A DNA stretch of 60,901 nucleotides, taken from positions 1 through 60,901 of the forward strand of contig DAITAC010000012.1 in the NCBI GenBank assembly GCA_036824465.1, in the 5' to 3' direction. The stretch's first letter is position 1. Every line of letters starts with the position of its first letter. The stretch is from JAKOQB01 sp036824465 (GTDB lineage: Bacteria; Pseudomonadota; Gammaproteobacteria; Burkholderiales; Burkholderiaceae_F). Position numbers and translations under genes: made by a program. Under the pieces are notes generated by a model. It searched no databases, had not been told where the DNA came from, and worked only from the letters and a program-made list of their open reading frames with translations. Positions 51,368-60,528 of this stretch are shown one piece after another.

Positions 51368-52597
51368 TCAGATGACGCCGTCTTCTCTGAGCGCGGCGAT
51401 CTGCGATTCATCATACCCAAGCGAGGACAGCACCTCATCGGTATGTTCACCGAGTCGAGGGCCAAGCCAGCGCGTCTGTCCGGGTGTGGCCGACAGCTTC
51501 GGCGTCACTGCGGGCACCGCCAGCATGGTGCCGTCAGCCAGCGCATGCCGTTCGAACATCTGGCGAGCGGCGTACTGCGCGTCGCGGAACATGTCGGCCA
51601 CACTGTAGATCTTCGACACCGGCACGTCGGCCGCCGTCAGCGTGGCCAGTGCTTCGTCGATGCCGCGATCCGAGCACCACGACTGGATCGCATCATCGAT
51701 CTCCTGCGTGCGCGGCACGCGGCCGTCGTTGCGCGCCAGCGCCGGATCATTGGCCAGGTCGTGGCGACCCATCGCATTCATCAACCGCTTGAAGATTGCA
51801 TCGCCGTTGCCGGCGATCACGATCGCTTCGCCATCGGCGCAGGTGTAGGTGTTCGACGGCACGATGCCCGGCAACGCGCCACCGGTGCGGGCGCGCACGA
51901 CACCGGCGCGGTCGTACTCGGGCACGGTGCTCTCCATCATGTTGAACACCGCCTCGTACAAGGCGACGTCGACCATCTGTCCTTCACCACCGCCGACGAA
52001 TGCGTCGCCTTCGCGACGCGGGCGACCGCCGGTCACGTCGCGATGACGCAGCGCCATCAGCGCACCGATGACACCGTGCAACGCCGCGATCGAATCGCCG
52101 ATCGAGATGCCGATCCGCATCGGCGGTCGATCAGGAAAGCCGGAAACGAACCGGAGGCCCCCCATCGACTCGCCAATCGCGCCAAAGCCGGGCTTGTCCC
52201 GCATCGGCCCGGTCTGGCCGTAGCCCGACAGCCGGGCCATGATCGTTGCGGGGTTCGCAGCCCGCAGTTGCTCGTAGCCGAGCCCCCATTTCTCGAGCAC
52301 GCCAGGACGATAGTTCTCGATCACGATGTCGGCATCGAGCGCGAGCCGCCGCGCGACTTCCTGTGCGCGTGTGTCCTTCAGGTTCAGCGTCACCGACTTC
52401 TTGTTGCGCGCCTGCACGTACCACCACAGCGAAGTGCCTTCGTGCAGATGGCGCCAGGTGCGGATCGGGTCGCCGCCCTCGGTGGCCTCGATCTTGATCA
52501 CATCGGCGCCGAACTCCGCGCACATGCGCGCGGCGAACGGTCCGGCGATCAGGGTGCCGAGTTCGAGGATCTTTACGCCGGCCAGCGGTCCATTCAT
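51368..52597 (-). CDS. Class III (CaiB/BaiF) CoA-transferase
   Basis: This 409-residue family III enzyme moves CoA between carboxylic acids. The N-terminal block is LAGVKILELGTLIAGPF, then CAEFGADVIKIEATEGGDPIR, SVTLNLKDTRAQE and NYRPGVLEKWGLGYEQL. The catalytic Asp is expected in the ALNPAT-to-GESMGG region of the N-terminal domain. The start at 52597 (MNGPLAGVK) is chosen; upstream codons lie in the GGDEF gene, which ends 13 bases before. Its substrates are unknown, and no beta-oxidation genes are adjacent. Confidence 0.9.
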   Translation of the reverse strand: MNGPLAGVKILELGTLIAGPFAARMCAEFGADVIKIEATEGGDPIRTWRHLHEGTSLWWYVQARNKKSVTLNLKDTRAQEVARRLALDADIVIENYRPGVLEKWGLGYEQLRAANPATIMARLSGYGQTGPMRDKPGFGAIGESMGGLRFVSGFPDRPPMRIGISIGDSIAALHGVIGALMALRHRDVTGGRPRREGDAFVGGGEGQMVDVALYEAVFNMMESTVPEYDRAGVVRARTGGALPGIVPSNTYTCADGEAIVIAGNGDAIFKRLMNAMGRHDLANDPALARNDGRVPRTQEIDDAIQSWCSDRGIDEALATLTAADVPVSKIYSVADMFRDAQYAARQMFERHALADGTMLAVPAVTPKLSATPGQTRWLGPRLGEHTDEVLSSLGYDESQIAALREDGVI

Positions 52598-52610
52598 ATC
52601 GCAGCACGAA

Positions 52611-53903
52611 TCACTTCGAAGACTCCGGCGTGGCGTCGACGGCACAGTGGAGCACGCGATTGCCGCCGCGCCGTTTTGCGGCATACATCGCGTCGTCCGC
52701 ACGCTGCACAAGCTTCAGCGCGCTCACTGAGTCCGCCGGTGCCAGCGCATAGCCAATACTCGCGGTCGCACGTTGCGGCAACGGCAACGCGGCAACTGCA
52801 TCGTGCAGCGCCTGCAACAGGTGTTGTGCCAGCGATTGCGCGCCCGCTGCGTCGCGCACGTGCGCAAGCACAAGAAACTCGTCGCCGCCGAAGCGACCGA
52901 CTGAGTCCTCGGCACGCACCGCATCGGCCAGCGCTCCCGCAGTGCGGACGAGCAATTCGTCTCCTTCGCGATGACCGCGCGTATCGTTGACGGCCTTGAG
53001 GTTATCGAGATCAATGAAGAACAGCGCCACCGGATTCGCGTGCGCGTCGGCCACTGCGGCATCGATGCGATCCATCATCGCGCGGCGGCTGTACACGTCG
53101 GTCAGCGCGTCGCGCTCGACGCTGCGGCGCAGCCGCTCCTGCACAATCGTCAGTTCGTGCACATCAACCGTCACCGTGTACACGCCGATCACCGCGCCTT
53201 GCGGATCGAAGTCCGGCACATAGCTGGTACGAAGCCAGCGCGGCCCCTGCTGCGCCAGCTCGGCAAGTCGCGTGTAGTGGACAGACTCACCCGCCAGCGC
53301 GCGCTCGAAGTACGGTTGATGTTCGGCCCAGCGCTTCGCCCCGCGGACCTCACCAATGTGGCGACCGAGTGCCTCGTCGGCCGCCATCCCGGCGCCCTCG
53401 ACCCACGCCTTGTTGACGAAGCGGATCACGCAATTGGAGTCGACGTAAGTCAGCGGATACGGAATGTTCTCGGCGAACCGATCGAGCCGCCGGCGCGCGA
53501 CTTCCAGAGTTTCGCGCGTGATTACGTCGTCGTGGATGTCAAAGGCGATCGTGAAGACCGCGGTCACTTTGCCGTCGGCATCGCGGTCGGGAAACACCTG
53601 CACGCGGGCCCAGCGCGCGGGCCGTTTCTGGTGCGTCAACATCCGTTCGTATCTGACCGTGCGGCCTTCGAACGCGGCAGCAAACGCATTGCGCGCCGCC
53701 GCCCACGCATCGGGGCCGTAGATTTCCTCCATCGTCCGCCCGAGAAGCTGGCTGCGATCGCACCCGGCCCAGGTCAAATACGGCGCGTTGCAGTAGAGCA
53801 AGCGGGCTTCGCGGTTCCAGCGGCCGATCGGCAGGTCGATCGCGTCGATCAGCCGCTCGTTATACGAAAGCTTCTGATCGATGCGGACGACGTTCGAATT
53901 CAT
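52611..53903 (-). CDS. Diguanylate cyclase with two PAS domains
   Basis: This 430-residue cytoplasmic protein has PAS1 (about 14-130), PAS2 (about 140-258) and a GGDEF domain (about 265-425). The active loop is GRFGGDEFL with an intact signature, and an inhibitory RxxD site (RAED) lies the standard five residues before it, so it should make cyclic di-GMP under product inhibition. No membrane segment is seen. The start at 53903 (MNSNVVRID) is chosen. It lies between a MAPEG gene and a CoA-transferase gene, all same strand, in a run that begins at dnaX. Confidence 0.92.
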   Translation of the reverse strand: MNSNVVRIDQKLSYNERLIDAIDLPIGRWNREARLLYCNAPYLTWAGCDRSQLLGRTMEEIYGPDAWAAARNAFAAAFEGRTVRYERMLTHQKRPARWARVQVFPDRDADGKVTAVFTIAFDIHDDVITRETLEVARRRLDRFAENIPYPLTYVDSNCVIRFVNKAWVEGAGMAADEALGRHIGEVRGAKRWAEHQPYFERALAGESVHYTRLAELAQQGPRWLRTSYVPDFDPQGAVIGVYTVTVDVHELTIVQERLRRSVERDALTDVYSRRAMMDRIDAAVADAHANPVALFFIDLDNLKAVNDTRGHREGDELLVRTAGALADAVRAEDSVGRFGGDEFLVLAHVRDAAGAQSLAQHLLQALHDAVAALPLPQRATASIGYALAPADSVSALKLVQRADDAMYAAKRRGGNRVLHCAVDATPESSK

Positions 53904-53920
53904 CGCGGCCTGCGGGCGCC

Positions 53921-54298
53921 TCAACGCACGCCAGAAACAAAGATCGTGATCGTCGCCAGCCAGCCAACCAGCCAGAACACCGAGCGCGCCCAGTGCAAGT
54001 CGGCCAGATAGCAGGCGAGATACGCGACGCGCGCGCCGACGAAGATGGCGGCCAGCGCGTTGACGCGGTCAGCCGGTGCCTGAATCAGGTGCGCAGTGAT
54101 CACCGCTGCGGCAAAGAACGGAAACGCCTCGAAGCTGTTCAACTGCGCCGCGTTGGCGCGCGCGCGGAATCCCTCCTGCTTCGCCAGCCACGCACGCGGA
54201 TTGCGGTTGTTGAAGCGCTCGCCACCCGCCTTGGCGATCGTCGCACCCAGGTATGGCAGAAGGCCGGCGATCAGCACGCACCAGAACGCGATCGTCAT
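53921..54298 (-). CDS. MAPEG-family membrane protein
   Basis: This 125-residue inner-membrane protein has four predicted helices and the MAPEG motif RANAAQLNSFEAFPFF. The eukaryotic members are glutathione-dependent, but the bacterial role is unclear. The start at 54298 (MTIAFWCVL) has its first helix at once; upstream codons overlap recR. It is 10 bases after recR and 17 bases before the GGDEF gene. Confidence 0.85.
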   Translation of the reverse strand: MTIAFWCVLIAGLLPYLGATIAKAGGERFNNRNPRAWLAKQEGFRARANAAQLNSFEAFPFFAAAVITAHLIQAPADRVNALAAIFVGARVAYLACYLADLHWARSVFWLVGWLATITIFVSGVR

Positions 54299-54308
54299 GC
54301 GGACTCCG

Positions 54309-54911
54309 TCAGGCAGCGCGGCGATCGAGCATCGCCTGCGCCAGCGTGTTGACGTCGGTGTACTCGAGTTCGGCACCGGCCGGCACACCGCGTGCCAGCC
54401 GGGTGATCTTCAGCTGCGGATCGCGCGCACGCAGCAGTTCGGCGATGTAATGCGCAGTGGCGTCACCCTCGGGCGTGAACGATGTGGCGACGATCACTTC
54501 TCGCACCAGTCCGTCGCATGCTCGCGCGAGCAGCTGTTCCATCTGGATTTCGCGCGGGCCCACGCCATCCAGCGGCGACAGGCGCCCAAGCAGCACGAAG
54601 TACAGCCCGGAAAACGACAGCGACTGCTCCAGCATCAGCTGGTCTGACGGCGACTCGACCACGCACAACAGCCCGGCGTCGCGCTTGGGACTTGCGCAGG
54701 TTTCACAGATCTCCTGTTCGGTCAACGTATTGCAGCGGGCGCAATGGCGCACGTTCGCGTGCGCGGCAAGCAACGCCTCACCCAGCCGCACCGCGGTGTC
54801 GCGATCGTGCTGCAGCAGGTGAAAAACGATGCGCTGCGCCGAGCGCGGACCGATGCCCGGCAGGCGTTTGAGCGAATCGACCAGCTTGTCGAGTGTGGGG
54901 CCAAGCTTCAT
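54309..54911 (-). CDS. recR: Recombination mediator RecR
   Basis: Works with RecF and RecO to load RecA on gapped DNA. It has 200 residues. A helix-hairpin-helix near the start (LPGIGPRSAQRI), the zinc finger C-x2-C...C-x2-C (CARCNTLTEQEICETC) and a Toprim domain (VVESPSDQLMLE) are visible. The ATG at 54911 sits 3 bases after the ybaB stop; a TTG two codons earlier is less likely. Confidence 0.96.
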   Translation of the reverse strand: MKLGPTLDKLVDSLKRLPGIGPRSAQRIVFHLLQHDRDTAVRLGEALLAAHANVRHCARCNTLTEQEICETCASPKRDAGLLCVVESPSDQLMLEQSLSFSGLYFVLLGRLSPLDGVGPREIQMEQLLARACDGLVREVIVATSFTPEGDATAHYIAELLRARDPQLKITRLARGVPAGAELEYTDVNTLAQAMLDRRAA

Positions 54912-54913
54912 GC

Positions 54914-55240
54914 TCAAAACGGCAGCTTGAACCCCGGCGGCATCGGCATGCCGGCGGTGACCGACGACATCTTCTGCTGCGTGGTTTCCTCCGCGCGTCG
55001 CACCGCGTCGTTGAACGCGGCCGCGATCAGGTCTTCCAGCATGTCCTTGTCATCACGCAACAGGCTGGGATCGACGCTGACCCGCCGCACCTGGTACTTG
55101 CATGTCATCGTGATCTTGACCATGCCGGCGCCGGACTGCCCTTCGACCTCGATCGAGGCGAGCTCGTCCTGCATGCGCTTCATGTTCTCCTGCATCTTCT
55201 GCGCCTGCTGCATCAGCCCGGCGAGCTGGTTCTTCATCAT
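54914..55240 (-). CDS. ybaB: YbaB/EbfC nucleoid-associated protein
   Basis: Small DNA-binding protein of 108 residues found between dnaX and recR in most Proteobacteria. An N-terminal helix rich in Met/Gln (LAGLMQQAQKMQENMKRMQ) leads into EVEGQSGAGMVKITMTCKYQV and the C-terminal EETTQQKMSSVTAGMPMPPG. Its place in the dnaX-ybaB-recR set confirms the call. Confidence 0.95.
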   Translation of the reverse strand: MMKNQLAGLMQQAQKMQENMKRMQDELASIEVEGQSGAGMVKITMTCKYQVRRVSVDPSLLRDDKDMLEDLIAAAFNDAVRRAEETTQQKMSSVTAGMPMPPGFKLPF

Positions 55241-55300
55241 GTGTCAGTCCTCGGTGTTGGAAAAACGAACCGGCGCTTTGCGCACGCAGGGTTCAATCGC

Positions 55301-56917
55301 TCAGGGTTCAATCGGCTTGATCGACGCGGGATCGACCGTTGCGCCGAAGTTCTCGATCAGTTCCTTGACGAACGGATCAGCGTAGATCGCTTCTTCGGCG
55401 CGCTTCTGCTTCTCTGCGCGTGCCTGCTCGGCAATGCCGGCCGCGGTCGGGCCGGCGGTCGCGCCGATCTCCACGCTGAGGCGAATTGAGCGACCGAAAT
55501 GCTGCGCAAGCGCGGCCTTCAATCGCTCGAGGTTGGAGCCCTCCGCCAATGTCTTGATGGGCACGCGCAATTTGAAGTGATCGCGTTCGGTTGAGATCAG
55601 TTCGCTCCGCGTGGCCAGCTCGCGCACCATGCCGCTGATCTTCAGCTTTTCGACCAGCGCCGGCCAGTTGCCGTCGAACGAGACCATTGGCGCCGGTGTT
55701 GGAGACGAGGCCACCGGGGTGCTCGGCGTGGGCGCCCCGGTCGGCGCTGCCGCTTGCGGCTTGCTCGCCACTGGTCGAGAACGGGTTGGTGCAATCGCCG
55801 ACGTCTCGTTCGTCGCATCGGCCGGCGCGAACGCGATCATGCGCAGCAGTGTCATCGTGAAGCCGGCGTACTCGTCCGGCGCGAGATGAAGATCATTGCG
55901 CCCATGCAGGGCGATCTGATACAGCAACTGCACCTCGTCCGGCGCAATGCTCTTCGCGAAACGCAGCACAGCGGCCGCGTTCTCTACCTCATCGCCCATT
56001 GCATCCGGCACCTGCTGCGCCAGCGCGATCCAGTGCAGCAGGCTCGCCAGGTCCCGCAACGCCTGGGCGAACGAGAAGCTGCGCTCCGCCATCTCGTCCG
56101 CGACCGCCAGCGCCTGCTTCGCGTCGCGCACGGCGACCGCATCGATCACGCGCACCAGCGTTGTGGTGTCGATGCTGCCGAGCATGTTGCGCACTGCCTC
56201 GAGCGTCACGTTGCCGGCGCTGTATGCGATCGCCTGATCGAGCAGCGACAGGCCGTCGCGCATGCTGCCGCGCGCGGCGTGGCCGAGCAACTTCAGCGCC
56301 GCGGGCTCCGCCGGGATGCCTTCCTTGCCGAGGATCTCGGCCATCAGCGCCGCCACCGCGGCCGGCGTCATCTGCTTCAGGTTGAACTGCAGGCAGCGGC
56401 TCAGCACGGTGGCCGGCAGCTTCTGCGGATCGGTGGTGGCAAGAATGAACTTGACGTAATCGGGCGGCTCTTCCAGCGTCTTGAGCATCGCGTTGAACGC
56501 GTGGGTGGTGAGCATGTGCACTTCATCGATCATGTAGACCTTGAAGCGCGCATTGCTCGGCGCATAGACAGCGCGCTCCAGCAGCGTGGTCATCTCGTCC
56601 ACACCGCGGTTGCTGGCTGCATCCATCTCGATGTAGTCAACAAAGCGGCCGGCGTCGATCGCCTCGCATACCGCGCAGCGGTTGCAGGGCGTGGCAGTGA
56701 TACCGCCCGTGCCGTCGGGGCCGATGCAGTTCAACGCCTTGGCCAGGATGCGCGACAGCGTGGTCTTGCCGACCCCACGCGTGCCGGTGAAAAGATACGC
56801 GTGGTGGATGCGTTTCTGTTCGAGCGCGTGCGTCAACGCGCGCACCACGTGCTCCTGCCCAACGAGCGAGGCGAAATCGCGCGGGCGCCACTTCCGTGCA
56901 AGAACCTGATACGACAT
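55301..56917 (-). CDS. dnaX: DNA polymerase III subunit tau (DnaX)
   Basis: Clamp-loader ATPase of 538 residues. Walker A is GTRGVGKTT at 45-53, followed by the zinc cysteines (NCIGP, then CNRCAVC), DEVHML and the sensor-1/SRC motif LSRCLQF. Domain III ends near 365. The Ala/Pro-rich linker and tau-specific tail complete the protein. The start at 56917 (MSYQVLARKWRP) matches the family; the open frame upstream is not DnaX-like. I saw no A-rich slippery heptamer, so a short gamma product by frameshifting is not predicted. Confidence 0.96.
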   Translation of the reverse strand: MSYQVLARKWRPRDFASLVGQEHVVRALTHALEQKRIHHAYLFTGTRGVGKTTLSRILAKALNCIGPDGTGGITATPCNRCAVCEAIDAGRFVDYIEMDAASNRGVDEMTTLLERAVYAPSNARFKVYMIDEVHMLTTHAFNAMLKTLEEPPDYVKFILATTDPQKLPATVLSRCLQFNLKQMTPAAVAALMAEILGKEGIPAEPAALKLLGHAARGSMRDGLSLLDQAIAYSAGNVTLEAVRNMLGSIDTTTLVRVIDAVAVRDAKQALAVADEMAERSFSFAQALRDLASLLHWIALAQQVPDAMGDEVENAAAVLRFAKSIAPDEVQLLYQIALHGRNDLHLAPDEYAGFTMTLLRMIAFAPADATNETSAIAPTRSRPVASKPQAAAPTGAPTPSTPVASSPTPAPMVSFDGNWPALVEKLKISGMVRELATRSELISTERDHFKLRVPIKTLAEGSNLERLKAALAQHFGRSIRLSVEIGATAGPTAAGIAEQARAEKQKRAEEAIYADPFVKELIENFGATVDPASIKPIEP

Positions 56918-57041
56918 GCGAACGATTCTACCCACGCGAAAGGTCGGGCGCGCCAGCGGCGAATGCGGAGCGGGAAGCCGTGCTCGACGGCGACGCCATC
57001 CCGCGCGATGATCGCGCCTCGCCATCCAAGCGAGCCTGCCC

Positions 57042-58580
57042 ATGGAAACACTCGCCGGAACACTGGTTCGTCTTATTGCGCACGCAGTTCGGCTGGTGGT
57101 CCTCGTCTGCGGCTGCCTCGCGCCGGCCGCGGCGCATGCCGACGACACGCTGCGGATCGGCTCCAAGCGCTTCACCGAGGCCTACATCCTGGCGCAGGTA
57201 CTCGCGCAGACCGCGGAGGCCGGCAGCAAGTCGAAGACCGAAGTGAAGGCCGGACTCGGCAACACCGCGATCGTGTACGAGGCGCTGCGCTCGGGCGCGA
57301 TCGATCTTTACCCGGAGTACACCGGCACGATCGATCTGGAGATCCTGAAGAATCCGGCGCCGACGTCGATCGAAGCGATGACCCGCCAGCTCGCGCCGCT
57401 CGGCTTCGGCATTGCGGTGCCGCTCGGCTTCAACAACGGCTATGCACTGGCGATGCGCGGCGCCGACGCCGATCGGCTCGGCATCAAGTCGTTGAGTGAT
57501 CTGGCGCGCCATTCCGAACTCAAGCTGGGCCTGTCCAACGAATTCATCGGCCGCGCCGATGGCTGGCGCGGGCTCGCGCAGCGCTACGAGCTGCCGCACA
57601 AACCGGTCGGCCTCGATCACGGCATCGCGTTCGACGCGATTGCCAAGGGACAGATCGACGTGACCGACATCTACACCACCGACGCGCAGATCGAGAAGAT
57701 GAGCCTGCGCGTGCTCGCCGACGACCGCGGCTACTTCCCGCGCTACGAGGCGGTCTTGCTTTACCGGCTCGATGTGCCGACGCGTTTCCCGCTCGCGTGG
57801 AAGGCGCTGCAAACGCTGGCGGGAACAATCGACGAGCGCGCGATGATCGCGATGAACGCGCGCGCCGAGATCAAAGGCGTGCCGTTCGAGCAGATCGCGC
57901 GCGACCACCTTGCCGGCGAGGCCAAGACCATGGGAGAGCGGCGCGGCGTCTGGGCCAAGCTTGTCGGCCCCGACCTCGGCCGGCTGACGCTGCAGCACCT
58001 GTGGCTGGTCGCCGCATCGGTGGCGGCCGCTGCGTTGATCGGCATTCCGCTCGCGCTGCTGGTCGCACCCTACCCGCGCGTGCGCGTCAGCGTGCTCGGC
58101 GCAACTGGACTGCTGCAGACCATTCCGTCATTGGCGCTGCTGGCGGCGCTGATCTCGTGGCTCGGCATCATCGGCACTGTGCCAGCGCTCATCGCGCTGA
58201 CGCTGTACGCGCTGCTGCCGATCATGCGCAACACCTGCACCGGCGTGGCGGAGATCTCCACCGGGCTGATCGACGCCGCGCGCGCGCTCGGCCTGTCGAA
58301 TGGACTGCGGCTGCGGCTGATCGAGCTGCCGCTCGCGTTGCCAACGATCATCGCCGGTGTGCGCACCGCTGCCGTGATCGCGGTCGGCACCGCGACGATC
58401 GCCGCGTTCATCGGCGCCGGCGGATACGGCGAGCGGATCGTGACCGGCCTGGCGCTGAACGATGGGGCGCTGCTGCTCGCCGGCGCGCTGCCGGCCGCGC
58501 TGATGGCTGTGGCGTGCGAACTGTTGTTCGAAGGATTCGAAGCGGCCATCCGGCGCCGGCGCGGAATCGAGGCGAAATGA
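57042..58580 (+). CDS. Betaine/choline-type ABC transporter: fused binding protein and permease
   Basis: This 512-residue protein joins two transporter parts that are often separate. After a signal-like first helix (about 12-34), residues 36-300 form an OpuBC/ProX-type periplasmic binding domain (RIGSKRFTEAYILAQVLAQ, YPEYTGTIDLEIL). Residues 320-505 form a ProW/OpuBB-type permease with LLQTIPSLALLAALI and DAARALGLSNGLRLRLIELP. Ligands of this class are quaternary amines or related osmolytes. No cognate ATPase is in the window. The start is the ATG at 57042, divergent from dnaX. The amidase gene overlaps its end by 4 bases. Confidence 0.88.
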   Translation: METLAGTLVRLIAHAVRLVVLVCGCLAPAAAHADDTLRIGSKRFTEAYILAQVLAQTAEAGSKSKTEVKAGLGNTAIVYEALRSGAIDLYPEYTGTIDLEILKNPAPTSIEAMTRQLAPLGFGIAVPLGFNNGYALAMRGADADRLGIKSLSDLARHSELKLGLSNEFIGRADGWRGLAQRYELPHKPVGLDHGIAFDAIAKGQIDVTDIYTTDAQIEKMSLRVLADDRGYFPRYEAVLLYRLDVPTRFPLAWKALQTLAGTIDERAMIAMNARAEIKGVPFEQIARDHLAGEAKTMGERRGVWAKLVGPDLGRLTLQHLWLVAASVAAAALIGIPLALLVAPYPRVRVSVLGATGLLQTIPSLALLAALISWLGIIGTVPALIALTLYALLPIMRNTCTGVAEISTGLIDAARALGLSNGLRLRLIELPLALPTIIAGVRTAAVIAVGTATIAAFIGAGGYGERIVTGLALNDGALLLAGALPAALMAVACELLFEGFEAAIRRRRGIEAK

Positions 58581-60067
58581 CCAACGAACTCTGTTTTCTC
58601 ACCGCATGCGAAGTTTCCGCGCGCATCCGCCGCCGCGAGGTCTCCGCGCTCGAAGTGATGCAGGCGCACGTCGCGCAGATCGAAGGCGTCAATCCACGTG
58701 TGAATGCGATCGTCACGTTTCATCCGGAGCGTGCGCTGGCGCAAGCGCGCGCGGCGGACGAGATGCAGGCACGCGGCGAGCCGCTCAGAATCCTTCACGG
58801 ATTGCCGACGGCGCACAAGGACCTGGTGCCCACCAAGGGCGTGCGCACAACGTGGGGTTCGCCGATCTACAAGGACTTCGTGCCCGGAGAAGATGCGCTG
58901 ATCGTCGAACGGCAACGCGACGCCGGCGCAATCTCCGTCGGCAAGACCAATACGCCGGAGTTCGGCGCCGGCTCGCAGACCTTCAACGCGGTGTTCGGGG
59001 CCACGCGCAATCCATATGACCTCTCGCGCACCTGCGGCGGTTCGTCCGGCGGCGCGGCGGTTGCACTTGCGTGCGGCATGGTGCCGATCGCCGACGGCAG
59101 CGACCTCGGCGGCAGTCTGCGCAACCCCGCCAGTTTCTGCAACGTCGTCGGCATGCGCGGCTCCGCAGGCCGGGTGCCGAAGCACCCGACAAAGCTGGCG
59201 TGGAACACGCTGTCGGTCGAAGGTGCGATGGGGCGCACGGTCGAGGATGTGGCGTTGATGATGCAGGCGATCAGCGGACCGGATGCGCGCGTACCGATTT
59301 CGCTGACGGAACCCGGATCGATCTTCGCGCAACCGCTTGCGCGTGACTTCAACAACACGCGCGTGGCATGGGCCTCGACTCTCGGCGGGCTGGGACCCGT
59401 TGATGGGCGCGTGGTCGCAGCGATCGAAGCGCAGCGCACGACGTTCGAGACGCTGGGTTGCCGTACCGCCGACGCGATGCCCGACCTGCGCGACGCCGAC
59501 GAGGTCTTCCGCGTGCAGCGGGCACAGATCTTTGCCGCATCGCATGCCGATCTGCTGGAGAAGCACCGCGACCAGATGAAGGACACGGTGATCTGGAATA
59601 TCGAGCAGGGACTCAAACTCACAAGCCAGCAGATCGCGGCGGCGGAACTGCAGCGCACCGCCCTCTTCCAGCGCGTGCACGCCTTCTTCGAAAAGTTTGA
59701 GTTTCTCGTGCTGCCCGTGTCGCAGGTGCCGCCGTTCCCGGTCGACCAGCCGTGGGTGCGCGAGATCAACGGCCAGCCAATGGCCGACTATCTGGAATGG
59801 ATGAAGTCGTGCCTGCTGATCACCGTCACCGGCCACCCCGCGTTGTCAGTGCCGTGCGGCTTCACACCCAAGGGATTGCCCGTCGGCGTGCAGATTGTCG
59901 GCCGCTATCGCGATGACTTCGGCGTGCTGCAGTTGGGCTATGCGTTCCAGCAGGCCACGGGCTTCTGGCAGCGCGCACCTCAACTCTCACCGAGACGCGC
60001 GAGCGCATCGCCGCTGACACGGCAGATGCGCCAGTCCGGCAGAACCTCCGCGCCGAGCGATTGGTAG
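58577..60067 (+). CDS. Amidase signature-family hydrolase
   Basis: This 496-residue enzyme hydrolyses a C-N amide bond by the Ser-cisSer-Lys triad: Lys81 in TAHKDL, cis-Ser157 in GGSSGGAA and nucleophile Ser180 in SDLGGSLRNP. All three are present. The fold ends near FWQRAPQL; about 29 further residues (Ser/Arg-rich) are read antisense to the acetyltransferase gene and look non-native. The ATG overlaps the transporter stop (ATGA), implying coupled synthesis and perhaps hydrolysis of the transported solute. Specificity cannot be read from the sequence; a GatA role is unlikely without gatB/gatC nearby. Confidence 0.9.
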   Translation: MTNELCFLTACEVSARIRRREVSALEVMQAHVAQIEGVNPRVNAIVTFHPERALAQARAADEMQARGEPLRILHGLPTAHKDLVPTKGVRTTWGSPIYKDFVPGEDALIVERQRDAGAISVGKTNTPEFGAGSQTFNAVFGATRNPYDLSRTCGGSSGGAAVALACGMVPIADGSDLGGSLRNPASFCNVVGMRGSAGRVPKHPTKLAWNTLSVEGAMGRTVEDVALMMQAISGPDARVPISLTEPGSIFAQPLARDFNNTRVAWASTLGGLGPVDGRVVAAIEAQRTTFETLGCRTADAMPDLRDADEVFRVQRAQIFAASHADLLEKHRDQMKDTVIWNIEQGLKLTSQQIAAAELQRTALFQRVHAFFEKFEFLVLPVSQVPPFPVDQPWVREINGQPMADYLEWMKSCLLITVTGHPALSVPCGFTPKGLPVGVQIVGRYRDDFGVLQLGYAFQQATGFWQRAPQLSPRRASASPLTRQMRQSGRTSAPSDW

Positions 60068-60459
60068 AAATCGATCGACGGCTGATTCCAGTCGAGCACC
60101 GCCCACTCGAATCGCCCGCAATTGCGATCAACCGCCAGCCGCGCTACGTGCCGCATCAACGCCTTGCCGTAGCCCCGCCCGCGCGCCTGAGGGACGACGA
60201 ACAGATCCTCCAGGTACAGGCCGCGCCGCGCGAGGAAGGTGGAGAAGTTATGGAAGAACAGCGCGAACGCGACCGGCCGTGCGCGCTCCCATCCGATCAC
60301 CGCCTCGATCACCGGCCGCTCGCCGAACAGTTCGTGTCGCAACTGCGTTTCATTGCCCACGACCATGTGCGACAGCTTCTCGTAATCCGCGAGGCCGCGG
60401 ATCAGTGCAAGCAGCACGCCGCAGTCCTCAGCGCGCGCGGGTTCGATGCGAAAGGTCAT
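59980..60459 (-). CDS. GNAT-family N-acetyltransferase
   Basis: This 159-residue acetyltransferase has the acetyl-CoA loop QARGRGYGKAL preceded by YLEDLFVVP, and the C-terminal DWNQPSIDFYQSLGAE, which resembles diamine/spermidine acetyltransferases. The start at 60459 (MTFRIEPARAED) is used. Its last 88 bases overlap the end of the amidase gene on the other strand. Substrate assignment to polyamines is a family-level guess. Confidence 0.86.
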   Translation of the reverse strand: MTFRIEPARAEDCGVLLALIRGLADYEKLSHMVVGNETQLRHELFGERPVIEAVIGWERARPVAFALFFHNFSTFLARRGLYLEDLFVVPQARGRGYGKALMRHVARLAVDRNCGRFEWAVLDWNQPSIDFYQSLGAEVLPDWRICRVSGDALARLGES

Positions 60460-60528
60460 GAGGATCTCGGCCGGTGTGGGGGAGGTCCAGGAGAGGCGCC
60501 GCCCCTCCTGCATCAAGACAAGGGACTA

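Noticed and set aside
55754..57499. 581-codon plus-strand open frame
   Set aside because: Antisense to dnaX and out of frame with the transporter fusion. Its sequence is Arg/His-rich without a fold.
58070..59836. 588-codon minus-strand open frame
   Set aside because: Antisense to the transporter permease domain and the amidase, both of which have intact catalytic or structural motifs.
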